Assembly: GCF_000017205.1 (NCBI RefSeq)
Contig: NC_009656.1
Coordinates: forward strand, 872,001-936,000
Origin: Pseudomonas paraeruginosa PA7
GTDB taxonomy: Bacteria > Pseudomonadota > Gammaproteobacteria > Pseudomonadales > Pseudomonadaceae
Direction: 5' to 3'
Length of the DNA stretch: 64,000 bases
Shown: in pieces, positions 31,214-40,375 of the stretch
How the letters are laid out: every line of letters starts with the position of its first letter
Numbering within the stretch: position 1 is the first letter of the stretch
The notes under the pieces: generated by a model
Seen by the model: the letters and a program-made list of their open reading frames with translations, nothing else
What the model was told of the DNA's origin: nothing
Database searches by the model: none
Program-made: the position numbers and the translations under genes

Positions 31214-33532
31214 ATGCATTTGCAGAGTCCTCTTCCGTCCATGAGTCCGCTTCCCGCCTCACCGGCCCTCAACAGTCTCCTGCGCCTGCTGCGCGAGGGC
31301 GCGCCGCTGGCCGAGCGGGTCGGCGCGCTGCGCCGCCTGCTGCTCGAACATCCGGGCACGCGCCAGGCCTGGTACCTGGCCTGGCAGCCGCAGGCGCAGA
31401 GCTATACCCCGGTACCGCCGTCGCCGGCCCTGCCGCCGGGCGCCGGCGAGCCGAACCGGGCCAGCGACCTGGCGTTGCGCGAGCGCCTGGCGCGCGAGGG
31501 CCGGCTGACGCTGGACGAATTGCGGCGTTCGGCTTCCTGGCTCGGCGCGCGCCTGCGGCGCGCCGGCGTGGAGCATGGCATGGCCCTCGCCCTGGATTTG
31601 CAGGCTGGCGACGAAGGCCTGCTGCTGGTGGCCTGCGATACGCCGCAGAGCGCCGCGCTGGACTGGCTCGGCCTGCTTCTCGCTCCGTTGCTCGCCGCCG
31701 CCCGCGGCGTCACCCGCGCCGCGCCGTTCCTCGCTGCCGACCCGCAGCCGGCGCTGCTGCTCGACGGCCAGGCGCAGGCGGTGGAATTCAACCAGGCCTT
31801 CCTTGCCTTGCTTGGCGAGCGTCCGCGCGAAGCCTGGCGCGCTTTCCTCCCGGCCAACCATGGGCAACTGGTGCGCGCCAGCCTGGGCCAGGCGCGCGCC
31901 CTCGGCGAAGTGGAGGCGGAGTGCGACGGGCGCATCCTGCTCTGGCAGTTCATTCCCGACAGCGCCGAGGGCCGGGTGCTGGCGCGCTGCCGCGACGCCA
32001 CCGCCAGCCTGCGTGGCGAGCGCGAGGCGGCGCGGGCCAGCCGGCTGTACCGGCTGATCACCGAGAACACCACCGACCTGATTTCCCGGCACACCCTCGA
32101 CGGCGTCTTCCTCGACGCCTCGCCAGCCTCCTGGACCCTGCTCGGCTACTGGCCGGAGGAGCTGCGCGGGCGGCCGGCGCAGGCGCTGTTCCATCCCCGG
32201 GACCGCGGCCAGGTGGCGCTGCGCGCGCGCGAAGCGCTGGAGCAGGACGGCTACCTGACCATCACCTACCGCATCCGCCATCGCGACGGCCGCTACCGCT
32301 GGTTCGAGACTGCCAGCCGGGCGATCCGCGAGACCTACACGGGAGCGGTGGTGGAGGTGGTCAGCGTATCCCGCGACGTCACCCGGCGGGTCGAGGCGGA
32401 GGAGAATCGCCGGCGCCTGGCCGAGGTGGTCGAGGCGAACACCGATCTGGTGCTGTTCGTCGACGCCGGCGGCCGCCTCACCTACCTCAATCCCTCGGCG
32501 CGGACGGCCCTCGGCATCGCCGACGGCCTGGCGCCGCCGGCGCTGGAGCGCCTGCTGGCCGCCGACACGCTGGCGCGGCTGGCCGAGGAGGGCTGGCGGC
32601 AGGCTGGCGAGCGCGGCGTCTGGAGCCGCGAAGGGCGCCTGCAGCCGCAGGACGGGCGGCCGCCGCTGCCGGTTTCGCTGGTGCTGCTGGCCCACCGCGG
32701 CAGCGGCGCGGAGCGCTACTACTCGCTGGTGGCCCGCGACATGACCGAACGCGAACTGCGCGAGGCGCAGCAGCGCCGCCACCAGGACGAGCTGGCGCAC
32801 ACCGCGCGGCTGGTCACTCTCGGCGAGCTGGCCTCGGGCATCGCCCACGAGATCAACCAGCCGCTGGCCGCGGTGATGAACTACGCCGGCGCCAGCCAGC
32901 GCTACCTGGCCGGCCTCGGCAGCCAGCCGCAAGCCGCCGAGCGGGTCGCCGAGGGCCTGGCGCGGATCGCCGAGCACGCCGGTCACGCGGCGGAGGTGAT
33001 CAGGCGCCTGCGCGCCTTCCTGCGCAAGGGCCAGCGGCGCCTGCAGGCGCTCGACGTGAACCAGGTGGCGCGCGAGGCCATCGGCCTCTGCGCCTGGGAA
33101 GCCAGCCACTGGCAGGTGGCGGTGGAGGAGGCGATGACCGACAATCCGCCGCCGCTGTACGCCGACCGCGTGCTGCTCGAACAGGTGTTCCTCAACCTGC
33201 TGCGCAACGCCATCGAGGCCAACCGCGAGGCACACCCGGGGGCGCCGTCGCGGGTCGTCATCGGCAGCCGCGTCGAGCCCGGCGGGCTGCTCTGCCTGTG
33301 GGTCCGCGATGAAGGCCCGGGGGTGCCGGCGGATCAACTGGAACACATTTTCACGCCGTTCCACACCAGCAAGGCGGAAGGGCTGGGCCTGGGCCTGTCG
33401 ATGAGCCGCAGCATCGTCGAAGGCTTCGGCGGCACCCTCGAAGCCGGGCTGCCGGCGGATGGCGGATTGCTCATGAACTGCCGGCTGCCGTTCGCCGCCG
33501 GCGCCACCGGAGGAAAGGATGGCGATGCCTGA
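31214..33532 (+). CDS. bfiS: BfiS, PAS sensor histidine kinase
   Basis: Cytoplasmic sensor kinase without clear membrane helices, 772 aa from the first ATG. The layout is an N-terminal region of ~170 aa, PAS-like domains at about 170-260, 275-395 ('YRIRHRDGRYRWFETASRAI') and 395-510, the H-box 'GIAHEINQPLAAV' with His545, and an HATPase end 'GLGLGLSMSRSIVEGFGG'. The organisation is FixL-like. An alternative start at 31241 is possible; neither has a strong ribosome-binding site. In P. aeruginosa BfiSR is required for irreversible attachment in biofilms. The kinase overlaps bfiR. Confidence 0.85.
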   Translation: MHLQSPLPSMSPLPASPALNSLLRLLREGAPLAERVGALRRLLLEHPGTRQAWYLAWQPQAQSYTPVPPSPALPPGAGEPNRASDLALRERLAREGRLTLDELRRSASWLGARLRRAGVEHGMALALDLQAGDEGLLLVACDTPQSAALDWLGLLLAPLLAAARGVTRAAPFLAADPQPALLLDGQAQAVEFNQAFLALLGERPREAWRAFLPANHGQLVRASLGQARALGEVEAECDGRILLWQFIPDSAEGRVLARCRDATASLRGEREAARASRLYRLITENTTDLISRHTLDGVFLDASPASWTLLGYWPEELRGRPAQALFHPRDRGQVALRAREALEQDGYLTITYRIRHRDGRYRWFETASRAIRETYTGAVVEVVSVSRDVTRRVEAEENRRRLAEVVEANTDLVLFVDAGGRLTYLNPSARTALGIADGLAPPALERLLAADTLARLAEEGWRQAGERGVWSREGRLQPQDGRPPLPVSLVLLAHRGSGAERYYSLVARDMTERELREAQQRRHQDELAHTARLVTLGELASGIAHEINQPLAAVMNYAGASQRYLAGLGSQPQAAERVAEGLARIAEHAGHAAEVIRRLRAFLRKGQRRLQALDVNQVAREAIGLCAWEASHWQVAVEEAMTDNPPPLYADRVLLEQVFLNLLRNAIEANREAHPGAPSRVVIGSRVEPGGLLCLWVRDEGPGVPADQLEHIFTPFHTSKAEGLGLGLSMSRSIVEGFGGTLEAGLPADGGLLMNCRLPFAAGATGGKDGDA

Positions 33533-34163
33533 CGAAGCGCTGGTCTACGTGGTCGACGACGACCAGGGCATGCTCGAATCGACGGTCTGGCTGCTGGAGT
33601 CGGTCGGCCTCAAGGCCCTGCCCTTCACCCAGGGCCGGGCCTTCCTCGACGCCTGCGAGGGCGGCCGCCACGCCTGCGTCCTGCTCGACGTGCGGATGCC
33701 AGGCATGGGCGGGCTGAACGTGCAGGACGAACTGCTGGCGCGCGGCATCGACCTGCCGGTGATCTTTGTCAGCGGCCACGCCGACGTGCCCATCGTGGTG
33801 CGCGCCTTCAAGGCCGGCGCGGTGGATTTCATCGAGAAACCCTACAACGAACAATTGCTGCTCGACAGCGTGCAGCAGGCCCTCGATCGCCACGCCCGTC
33901 GGCGCCGGCACCGCGATCTCGACGCCGGGTTGCGCGAACGCCTGGACAGCCTCACCCCGCGCGAGCGCGACGTGCTGCTGCCGCTGGTGCGCGGCTACAC
34001 CAGCCGCGAGGTGGCCGAGCAACTGGAGGTCAGCGTGAAGACCGTCGACCTCTATCGCGCACGGGTGATGAGGCGCATGCAGGCGCAGACCCTGGCGGAC
34101 CTGGTGGGCATGGCCATCGCCGCCGGGCTGGTGGATCCGCTGCGCCTGCGCGAGGGCTCCTGA
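33519..34163 (+). CDS. bfiR: BfiR, FixJ-type response regulator
   Basis: 214-aa response regulator with a receiver domain (phospho-acceptor Asp57 in LLDVRMPGMGG, Lys in 'FIEKPYNEQ') and a LuxR-type helix-turn-helix 'REVAEQLEVSVKTVDLYRARVMRRM'. The start overlaps the kinase end by 14 bases. GGAGG is 5 bases before the ATG at 33519 and 11 before the one at 33525, so the first is preferred. It forms the two-component pair with BfiS. Confidence 0.88.
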   Translation: MAMPDEALVYVVDDDQGMLESTVWLLESVGLKALPFTQGRAFLDACEGGRHACVLLDVRMPGMGGLNVQDELLARGIDLPVIFVSGHADVPIVVRAFKAGAVDFIEKPYNEQLLLDSVQQALDRHARRRRHRDLDAGLRERLDSLTPRERDVLLPLVRGYTSREVAEQLEVSVKTVDLYRARVMRRMQAQTLADLVGMAIAAGLVDPLRLREGS

Positions 34164-34175
34164 GCGCGCGCTGGA

Positions 34176-35381
34176 TCAGTTGCGCGTAAGCTCCCGGGAC
34201 GGCGACCGCACCGGCTGGTAGGAACGCTCGCCGCCCAGCGCTTCCGGCGCCCGGCTGCTGCCTTGCAGGGCGGTGTCGAAGACCCCGGCGAAGCGCTGGC
34301 GGTCTTCCAGGCTGGTGGCCAGCGCATGTCCATACGAGACGATCGCCTGGTTCACCGGGAAGCGCTCGGCCTGGTAGCCGGCCAGGGCTTCCTCCAGCGC
34401 GCAGGCGTCGCGCAGGGCCAGGTCGAGGGCGTCGGCCAGGGCGCTGGCGTCCTCGATGGCCAGGTTCATGCCCTGGCCGGTGATCGGATGCACGTTGTGG
34501 ATAGCGTCGCCGAGCATCGCCACGTTGCCCGCCCAGTAGCGGTCCAGGTTCAGGTAGCCGATGGGGATGCCCTTGAAGCGCGAGGTGCCGGTGACGGCGG
34601 CGATCGCCTCGGCGCTCTCGTCGCCGACGAACCGTTGCAGGCGCCGGCGCAGCGACTCGCCGCGGGTGTCGGCCATCAGCTCGCGCGACTCCTCCCTGGG
34701 AAAGCTCACCACCAGTCGCGCGCGGTCGAAACCGATCGGATAGAAGTAGGCCAGCCCGCCGCGCGAGTCCACGTACAGCCGGTTGCGCTCGGCCACGCAG
34801 GGCGCCAGGGCGAAGGTCCCGACCAGCATCGGCGACGGGTAGGGGTGGCGCTCCACCTCGATGTCCAGCAGCCGGCGGCGCACGTAGGAGGCGATACCAT
34901 CGGCGCCCACCACCACCCGTGGACGCAGCACGCGGCCGTCGTTCAGGCGCACCTGGCCGACCGCATGGCGCTCGTCGCGCTGCACCGCCTCGATGCGGGT
35001 CTCGAACAGCATCTCGACGGTCGCTTCGCCGTCGATCTTTTCCAGTACCAGGCGGCGCAGCGACTCGCAGGGCATGAGGATGAAGTAGCCGCGCGGGTCG
35101 ACGCTGGAATAGTTGAAATGGCGAAGCAGCTCGCCGTCGTGATAGACCTCCAGCTCATGGCGGACCCGTCCGCCGCGGCGGGTCACCTCGGCCAGCAACC
35201 CGGCCGCCTCGACCACCCGGATGCCGGCCGGCTTGAGCAGGTCGGCGCCGTTGATCGCGCGTTCCCGCCGTGCCTGCTCCACTACCACCACGCGGTGGCC
35301 CTGGCGGCCGAGCAGGTAGGCGAGCATCGCCCCGCCGATGCCGCAGCCGTTGATGAGTACATCGATATGGTTGTCCGTCAT
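34176..35381 (-). CDS. pqsL: PqsL, FAD-dependent monooxygenase of alkylquinoline N-oxide synthesis
   Basis: 401-aa flavoprotein monooxygenase: Rossmann motif 'LINGCGIGGAMLAYLLGRQG' (residues 9-28), 'VVVGADGIASYVRRRLL' and FAD motif 'AMLGDAIHNVHPITGQGMN'. PqsL hydroxylates 2-aminobenzoylacetate on nitrogen for HQNO production. The sequence matches P. aeruginosa PqsL along its length, except that its last residues (SRELTRN) differ from the form I recall. It is convergent with bfiR, only 12 bp away, whereas in PAO1 several genes separate them. Confidence 0.92.
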   Translation of the reverse strand: MTDNHIDVLINGCGIGGAMLAYLLGRQGHRVVVVEQARRERAINGADLLKPAGIRVVEAAGLLAEVTRRGGRVRHELEVYHDGELLRHFNYSSVDPRGYFILMPCESLRRLVLEKIDGEATVEMLFETRIEAVQRDERHAVGQVRLNDGRVLRPRVVVGADGIASYVRRRLLDIEVERHPYPSPMLVGTFALAPCVAERNRLYVDSRGGLAYFYPIGFDRARLVVSFPREESRELMADTRGESLRRRLQRFVGDESAEAIAAVTGTSRFKGIPIGYLNLDRYWAGNVAMLGDAIHNVHPITGQGMNLAIEDASALADALDLALRDACALEEALAGYQAERFPVNQAIVSYGHALATSLEDRQRFAGVFDTALQGSSRAPEALGGERSYQPVRSPSRELTRN

Positions 35382-35656
35382 GGATGAGTCTCCGTGTCGT
35401 TCCTGGCGGAAAAGGGAAGGGTGGAGGCAGCAGCATAGCGACGGAACGTTATGCAGAATGGGTGTTGTCCTGCACCTGGTCGCCTGTTCGGCGAACCGGC
35501 GACACCGGTTTTCTGACTCGTCCTACATAACCGGAACGGCGCCATCGCTAGATTCCCCCGCGCCGGCATCGCCGGCATTTCAGCGAAGCGCGGCTGTCCG
35601 CCTGCCACGTCCGGCGTGGGGTGGCGTGGCCAGCGGCGACTGCCCGTGGGGGATGG

Positions 35657-36532
35657 ATGACGACGAAAAACCTTTGTGTCCTGGCCTGCGCGCTGGGTCT
35701 GGCCGGCTGCCTGCAGGGCGCCGTGGTCGAGCGGCCCGACGCGCATGGGGAAACGCTGGCGCCGCCGCCGCTGGCGATCGACTACAACAGCTACCGGACC
35801 AGCGCCGCCTACAACAAGAGAGTGCGCTACCTGGTACTGCACTACACGGCGCTGGACTTCTCGCGTTCGGTGGAGATGCTCACCCGGGGGCCGGGCAGCG
35901 CCCACTACCTGGTGCCTTCGCCGGCCGACGCCAGCTACCGCCGGGCCGGCTTCAGCGGGCAGCGGATCTTCAACCTGGTCGACGAGAACGACCGCGCCTG
36001 GCATGCCGGGGTCAGCAGCTGGGGCGGACGCGAAGGGCTGAACGACAGTTCCATCGGCATCGAGATCGTCAACCTCGCCCGCGACGACGATGGCGTATTC
36101 ACCTTCCCGGACTACGAACCGTCGCAGATCGAGGCGCTCAGGCAACTGGCGCGGAACATCCTGCAGCGCTACCCGGACATCTCACCCAAGCACGTCCTCG
36201 GGCATTCAGATATCGCCGTGGGGCGCAAGTCCGACCCCGGTCCGAAACTGCCCTGGAAGGAACTCCACGACGCCGGCATCGGCGCCTGGTACGACGACGC
36301 CACCCGCGATCGCTACCAGGCACGCTTCGAACGCGACGGGCTGCCGTCGCGCGCAGAGTGGCTGGAAGCCTTGCGCCGCTATGGCTACGCCGTGCCCGAA
36401 AGGGGCAATGACGAGGACTTCGCCAATCTGCTGCGGGCATTCCAGATGCATTTCCGCCCGGACAACCACGACGGCGTGGCGGATGCCGAGACGGCGGCGA
36501 TCCTCTATGCGCTGAACGAGCGCTACTCCTGA
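35657..36532 (+). CDS. AmiD/AmpDh-like lipoprotein N-acetylmuramoyl-L-alanine amidase
   Basis: 291-aa zinc amidase of the Amidase_2 (AmpD) family that cleaves the muramyl-L-alanine bond. The signal peptide ends in a lipobox LAGC with Cys18, so it is an outer-membrane or periplasmic lipoprotein like E. coli AmiD. Zinc ligands are His62 in YLVLHYTALD, the His in 'VLGHSDIAVGRKSDPGP' and the Asp in SDPG; the catalytic Glu is in SIGIEIVN. The C-terminal ~70 residues look like a peptidoglycan-binding domain. The ATG at 35657 gives the signal peptide; the in-frame start at 35621 does not. It is divergent from pqsL. Such enzymes can affect AmpC induction. Confidence 0.88.
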   Translation: MTTKNLCVLACALGLAGCLQGAVVERPDAHGETLAPPPLAIDYNSYRTSAAYNKRVRYLVLHYTALDFSRSVEMLTRGPGSAHYLVPSPADASYRRAGFSGQRIFNLVDENDRAWHAGVSSWGGREGLNDSSIGIEIVNLARDDDGVFTFPDYEPSQIEALRQLARNILQRYPDISPKHVLGHSDIAVGRKSDPGPKLPWKELHDAGIGAWYDDATRDRYQARFERDGLPSRAEWLEALRRYGYAVPERGNDEDFANLLRAFQMHFRPDNHDGVADAETAAILYALNERYS

Positions 36533-36701
36533 GCCCGGATTCCGCGACAGCGCTGCTCCGGTGCTACTGCAAGCATCCGTCTTGCGCCTATCATGGGGCT
36601 TCGCCGAAGCGAAGGCCTGTCGAAACCAGCCAGGCATCGCTGCCTGTTTCGCTGTGCTTCGCTGGCGAACGAACCAGAAGAAAAACAAGAGGCCGCAAGC
36701 G

Positions 36702-37724
36702 ATGCAAAGAAGGCGTTTCAGCGCCGCCCTGCAAGGGCAGAACCTCAGGTTCACCGGGGCCGGGGAGGGGGGCTCGGCACGGGCGCGGGTGGGCTTCCTG
36801 CTGCTCGAGCATTTTTCCCTGCCGGCCTTCACCCAGGCACTGGACTCCCTGGTGACCGCCAACCTGATCCGCGGCGAGTCCTTCGCGGTGAGCAATTTCA
36901 GCCTCGGCGGCGAGCCGGTGACCAGCGACCTCGGCCTGCTGATCTGCCCGGACCTGGCGCTCTCCGCGACGGCCGTGGAAGGGCTGGACCTGCTGGTGGT
37001 GTGCGGCGGGCTGCGCACGCCGCTGCGTTCCTCCGGCGTGCTGGGGGAGGCGTTGCGGGAGGCGGCGGCGCACGGCATCGCCCTGGCCGGGTTGTGGAAC
37101 GGTGCCTGGTTCCTCGGCGACGCCGGCCTGCTGGATGGCTACCGCTGCTGCATCCATCCCGAGCACCGCGCCGCGCTCGCCGAGATCGCCCGCCACAGCC
37201 AGGTGACCAGCGACAGCTACATGGTCGACCGCGACCGGCTGACCGCGGCCAGCCCCACCGGCGCCTTCAACCTGGCGCTGGAGTGGATCGCCCGGCGCCA
37301 CGGGCGCGACCTGGTGGAGGCGGTGGTGGACATCCTCGCCTTCGAAGAGTCGCGCTACCGACGGGTGCGTCCGGCGTTGCACGAGAAGATGAGCGAGCCG
37401 CTGCGCGAGGTGATCAACCTGATGGCGGCGAACATCGAGGAGCCGCTCAGCCAGGAACAGCTGTCCCAGTACGTGGGTCGCTCGCGGCGGCAGATCGAGC
37501 GGCTGTTCCAGCAGCAGCTCGGCACCACCCCGGTGCGCTATTACCTGGAGCTGCGCATCACCGAATGCCGGCGCCTGCTACAGCACTCCGACCTGACCAT
37601 GCTCGAGGTGCTGGTCGCCTGCGGCTTCGTCTCGCCCAGCCATTTCAGCAAGTGCTACACCGCCTTCTATGGCTATCCGCCGTCGAAGGAAGTGCGCTAC
37701 GGCAACGTCCGCTCGGCGAAATGA
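36702..37724 (+). CDS. souR: AraC-family regulator with GATase1-like domain (SouR-like)
   Basis: 340-aa GATase1-like transcription regulator. The N-terminal ~190 residues adopt the DJ-1/glutamine-amidotransferase fold without an obvious catalytic triad ('VGFLLLEHFSLPAFTQALDS'), and the C-terminus has two AraC helix-turn-helix motifs ('QEQLSQYVGRSRRQIERLFQQQ', 'VLVACGFVSPSHFSKCYTAFYG'). The family includes GbdR, CdhR and SouR, which respond to betaine-pathway metabolites. The souR name rests on position between pqsL and the acetolactate-synthase-like gene, so it is tentative. The start at 36702 is preferred over 36561 because the extension is not family-like. Confidence 0.65.
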   Translation: MQRRRFSAALQGQNLRFTGAGEGGSARARVGFLLLEHFSLPAFTQALDSLVTANLIRGESFAVSNFSLGGEPVTSDLGLLICPDLALSATAVEGLDLLVVCGGLRTPLRSSGVLGEALREAAAHGIALAGLWNGAWFLGDAGLLDGYRCCIHPEHRAALAEIARHSQVTSDSYMVDRDRLTAASPTGAFNLALEWIARRHGRDLVEAVVDILAFEESRYRRVRPALHEKMSEPLREVINLMAANIEEPLSQEQLSQYVGRSRRQIERLFQQQLGTTPVRYYLELRITECRRLLQHSDLTMLEVLVACGFVSPSHFSKCYTAFYGYPPSKEVRYGNVRSAK

Positions 37725-37746
37725 AGGCGTTTTACCTGCTGCCGGA

Positions 37747-37779
37747 CGGCCGGTGGCGGAGTTCGTCCACCACCGGCCG
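37747..37779. terminator. Terminator between the AraC regulator and SDR genes
   Basis: 10-bp arms CGGCCGGTGG (37747-37756) and CCACCGGCCG (37770-37779) with a 13-base loop, in the 91-bp gap between two convergent genes. There is no marked T-run. Confidence 0.55.
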
Positions 37780-37815
37780 CAGCCGGGCGAGACCGGCGGG
37801 ACCTGAGCGAGGCCC

Positions 37816-38589
37816 TCAGGGACGTCCCGCGGTGACCCCGCCGTCGACCGGCAGCACGGTCCCGGTGATCCAGCCGGCGGCGTCCGAGGCGAGGAACAGG
37901 ATGGCCGCGGCGACGTCGCCCGGCTGGCCGTTGCGCCCCAGGGGATGGAAGGCGTTGAAGCCGGGCAGCACCTCGCGGACCTGTTCGGGGTCCATGAAGG
38001 TGGCGTAGACCGGGGTCTCGACCACAGCCGGCGCCACGGTATTGATGCGGATATTGGCGCCGGCCAGTTCCAGGGCGAGGTTGCGGGTCAGCGCGTGGAC
38101 CCCGGCGTTGGCCGCCGAGTAGGCGGCCGAGGGCGTCGCGCCGACGGCCTGGATCGCCCATAGCGAGCCGGTCTGCACGATGGCCCCGGCGCCGCGCCGG
38201 AGCATGGCGCGGGCGGCGGCCTGGGCCATGAAGTACTTGCCCTTGAGGATGGTATCGAGGAAATCGTCGTACTCCTCCGGGGTGACCTCGAGGAACGGCT
38301 TGGGACGGAAGATCCCGGCGTTGTTGACCAGGATGTCGACGCCGCCGAAGGTGGCGCTGGCCAGGTCCACCAGCGCCTGGGCGGTGGCCGGGTCGGCGAT
38401 GTCGCCGGCGAGGGTGCGGACGCTGTCGCCGACGGGGTCGATGTCACGGGCGGCGCGCTCCAGCTTGGCCGCGTCGCGGCCGCCGATGACCACCCGTGCG
38501 CCGGCCTCGACCAGGCGCCGGGCGACCTCCTTGCCGATCCCCGAGCCGCCGCCGGTGACGATCGCGACCTTGTCAGAAAAACTATTCAT
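37816..38589 (-). CDS. Short-chain dehydrogenase/reductase
   Basis: 257-aa classical SDR. The cofactor motif TGGGSGIGKEVARRL is at about residues 12-26, 'DILVNNAGIFRPK' follows, and the catalytic Ser-Tyr-Lys region reads 'VQTGSLWAIQAVGATPSAAYSAANAG'. The usual YxxxK appears as YSAAN, so the expected Lys is replaced by Asn, which may weaken activity. The start at 38589 is chosen because upstream sequence lacks SDR character. It is divergent from a LysR regulator that probably controls it. Confidence 0.82.
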   Translation of the reverse strand: MNSFSDKVAIVTGGGSGIGKEVARRLVEAGARVVIGGRDAAKLERAARDIDPVGDSVRTLAGDIADPATAQALVDLASATFGGVDILVNNAGIFRPKPFLEVTPEEYDDFLDTILKGKYFMAQAAARAMLRRGAGAIVQTGSLWAIQAVGATPSAAYSAANAGVHALTRNLALELAGANIRINTVAPAVVETPVYATFMDPEQVREVLPGFNAFHPLGRNGQPGDVAAAILFLASDAAGWITGTVLPVDGGVTAGRP

Positions 38590-38768
38590 GATGGACCTCC
38601 CCCAAGCGGGTTGGGCGAAACTGTTACGTTTGTGGGAAAGAGGCCACGTCTCTCCCGCAAAGCTGCTATTTTCGGCAAGAGGCGCGACCTGTGCGGAGCG
38701 GATTGTCGAACCGCGGGGATGTCGCCACAACGCATGAGTTCTTTCCTTGCGGAAAAGAAAAACTATCG

Positions 38769-39701
38769 ATGAACGGTCCCGTGTATCTCAACGCCCTGCG
38801 CGCCTTCGAAGCCGCCGCGCGGCACCTGAGCTTCTCCGCCGCGGCGGCCGAGCTGAACGTCACTCCCGCCGCCGTTGGCCAACAGGTGCGCAATCTCGAG
38901 GCCTGGCTGGGCAGCGAATTGTTCATCCGCGCCGGCCACGGTGCCGCGCGCCTGACGCTGACCGAGGCCGCGCGCGCCGCGTTGCCGGATATCCGCGCCG
39001 GCTTCGAGCGCCTGGCCAGCGGCCTGGCCAGGCTGAAGGACAGCGGCCGCCAGGCGGGCCTGACGGTGACGGTCAGCCCGGCCTTCGCGGCGAAGTGGCT
39101 GCTGCCGCGCATCGAGCGTTTCCAGCAGGCTCACCCGCGCATCGACGTGTTGCTGGACACCAACTCGCGCTCGCTGGATTTCCATCACGAGCGCATCGAC
39201 ATTGGCGTGCGCTACGGCGCCGGTCGCTGGCCGGGCCTGGCCGCGATCCGCCTGCTGGACGAGGTGATGTTCCCGGTCTGCGCGCCCGGCTATCCGCCGT
39301 TGCGCAACGGCCGGCTGAGCCGCGCGGCGCTGGCGCGCTGCACCCTGATCCATGACCTGTCGATGGCCAGCGATCCCGACTATCCGACCTGGCGCACCTG
39401 GCTGGACGCGGCGGGACACGGCGATCTCGGCGCCGACCACGGCCTGGCGATCAACAACTCGGCGGCGGTGCTGCAGGCGGCGATGGACGGCCAGGGGCTG
39501 GCCCTGGCCCGCAGTGTGATGGTGCAGGACGACCTGGCGGCGGGCCGCCTGGTCCGCCCGCTGATCGGCCGCAACGGCACGGAGCGCGCGCTGGCCCAGG
39601 CCTACTACGTGGTCTACCGGCCCGAATGCGGGGCGCTGGAGAAGGTCCGCGCGTTCCGCGACTGGTTGCTGGGCGAGGCCGGCAGGCCGGCCGTGGGCTG
39701 A
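38769..39701 (+). CDS. LysR-type regulator (GcvA-like)
   Basis: 310-aa LysR regulator with N-terminal helix-turn-helix ('FEAAARHLSFSAAAAELNVT', residues 11-30) and an effector domain beginning 'LTVTVSPAFAAKWLLPR', a stretch typical of the GcvA subgroup. It is divergent from the SDR gene with a 179-bp spacer, the classical arrangement for LysR control. The ATG at 38769 aligns with family N-termini; the upstream start at 38691 does not. Confidence 0.85.
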   Translation: MNGPVYLNALRAFEAAARHLSFSAAAAELNVTPAAVGQQVRNLEAWLGSELFIRAGHGAARLTLTEAARAALPDIRAGFERLASGLARLKDSGRQAGLTVTVSPAFAAKWLLPRIERFQQAHPRIDVLLDTNSRSLDFHHERIDIGVRYGAGRWPGLAAIRLLDEVMFPVCAPGYPPLRNGRLSRAALARCTLIHDLSMASDPDYPTWRTWLDAAGHGDLGADHGLAINNSAAVLQAAMDGQGLALARSVMVQDDLAAGRLVRPLIGRNGTERALAQAYYVVYRPECGALEKVRAFRDWLLGEAGRPAVG

Positions 39702-39708
39702 GGTGCGT

Positions 39709-40347
39709 TCAGCCGCGCCTTGCCCGCGCGCAGTCGCCCATGGCCGCGCCGAGCGCCTGCTCGCCGCGCGCCAGCAGCGCCTCGCTGGCGCCCTGGATGT
39801 CGCGGGCTTCCTTGTTCTGGCTGAGCTTGAACTTGCCGACCAGGCGGGTGATCTCGACCTCGATGCCGACGATCAGCCGGAGCATCTCGTCGATGTACTC
39901 GGCGGGGCCGTCGGTCATCTTCCAGGGCTGCGCCTGGGACGCCTCGTGGGTGCGCGTCAGGCGCGCCACCAGGCCGCGCACGTAGCGTTGGTCGTCGCGA
40001 ATCCGCACCCGGCCGTGGGCGTGGACCACCCGGTAGTTCCAGGTCGGCACCTGGCGGTGGTGCTCCTGCTTGCTCGGGTACCACTGCGGCGAGATGTAGG
40101 CGTCGCCGGCGCGGAACACCACCAGCACCTCGTCGCCGTCGCGCAGCTCGCGCCACACCGGGTTGTTGCGCGCGACATGGGCTTCCAGGGTGCCTTGCGC
40201 GCCCTTTTCCGGGCTCAGCTCGAACGGCAGGTGGTTGGCGTCCAGGCCCGCTTCGCCGTGGGTCAGCAGCAGGCCCAGCGGGTATTCGCGGATCAGCGCG
40301 TGCAGCGCCTGCGGGTCGGGCTCTTCGAAATGCGAAGGCAGGTACAT
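39709..40347 (-). CDS. PaiB-family FMN-binding regulator
   Basis: 212-aa protein of the FMN-binding negative transcriptional regulator (PaiB) family. The N-terminus 'MYLPSHFEEPDPQALHALIR' and 'LLLTHGEAGLDANHLPFEL' are diagnostic, as is 'YISPQWYPSKQEHHRQVPTWNY'. Members have a split-barrel flavin fold and affect sporulation or protease genes in Bacillus; the role in Pseudomonas is not established. Its end is 8 bp from the end of the LysR gene (convergent). Confidence 0.85.
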   Translation of the reverse strand: MYLPSHFEEPDPQALHALIREYPLGLLLTHGEAGLDANHLPFELSPEKGAQGTLEAHVARNNPVWRELRDGDEVLVVFRAGDAYISPQWYPSKQEHHRQVPTWNYRVVHAHGRVRIRDDQRYVRGLVARLTRTHEASQAQPWKMTDGPAEYIDEMLRLIVGIEVEITRLVGKFKLSQNKEARDIQGASEALLARGEQALGAAMGDCARARRG

Positions 40348-40375
40348 GTTCCGTTCTCCTCTCGGGGCAGCGCCT

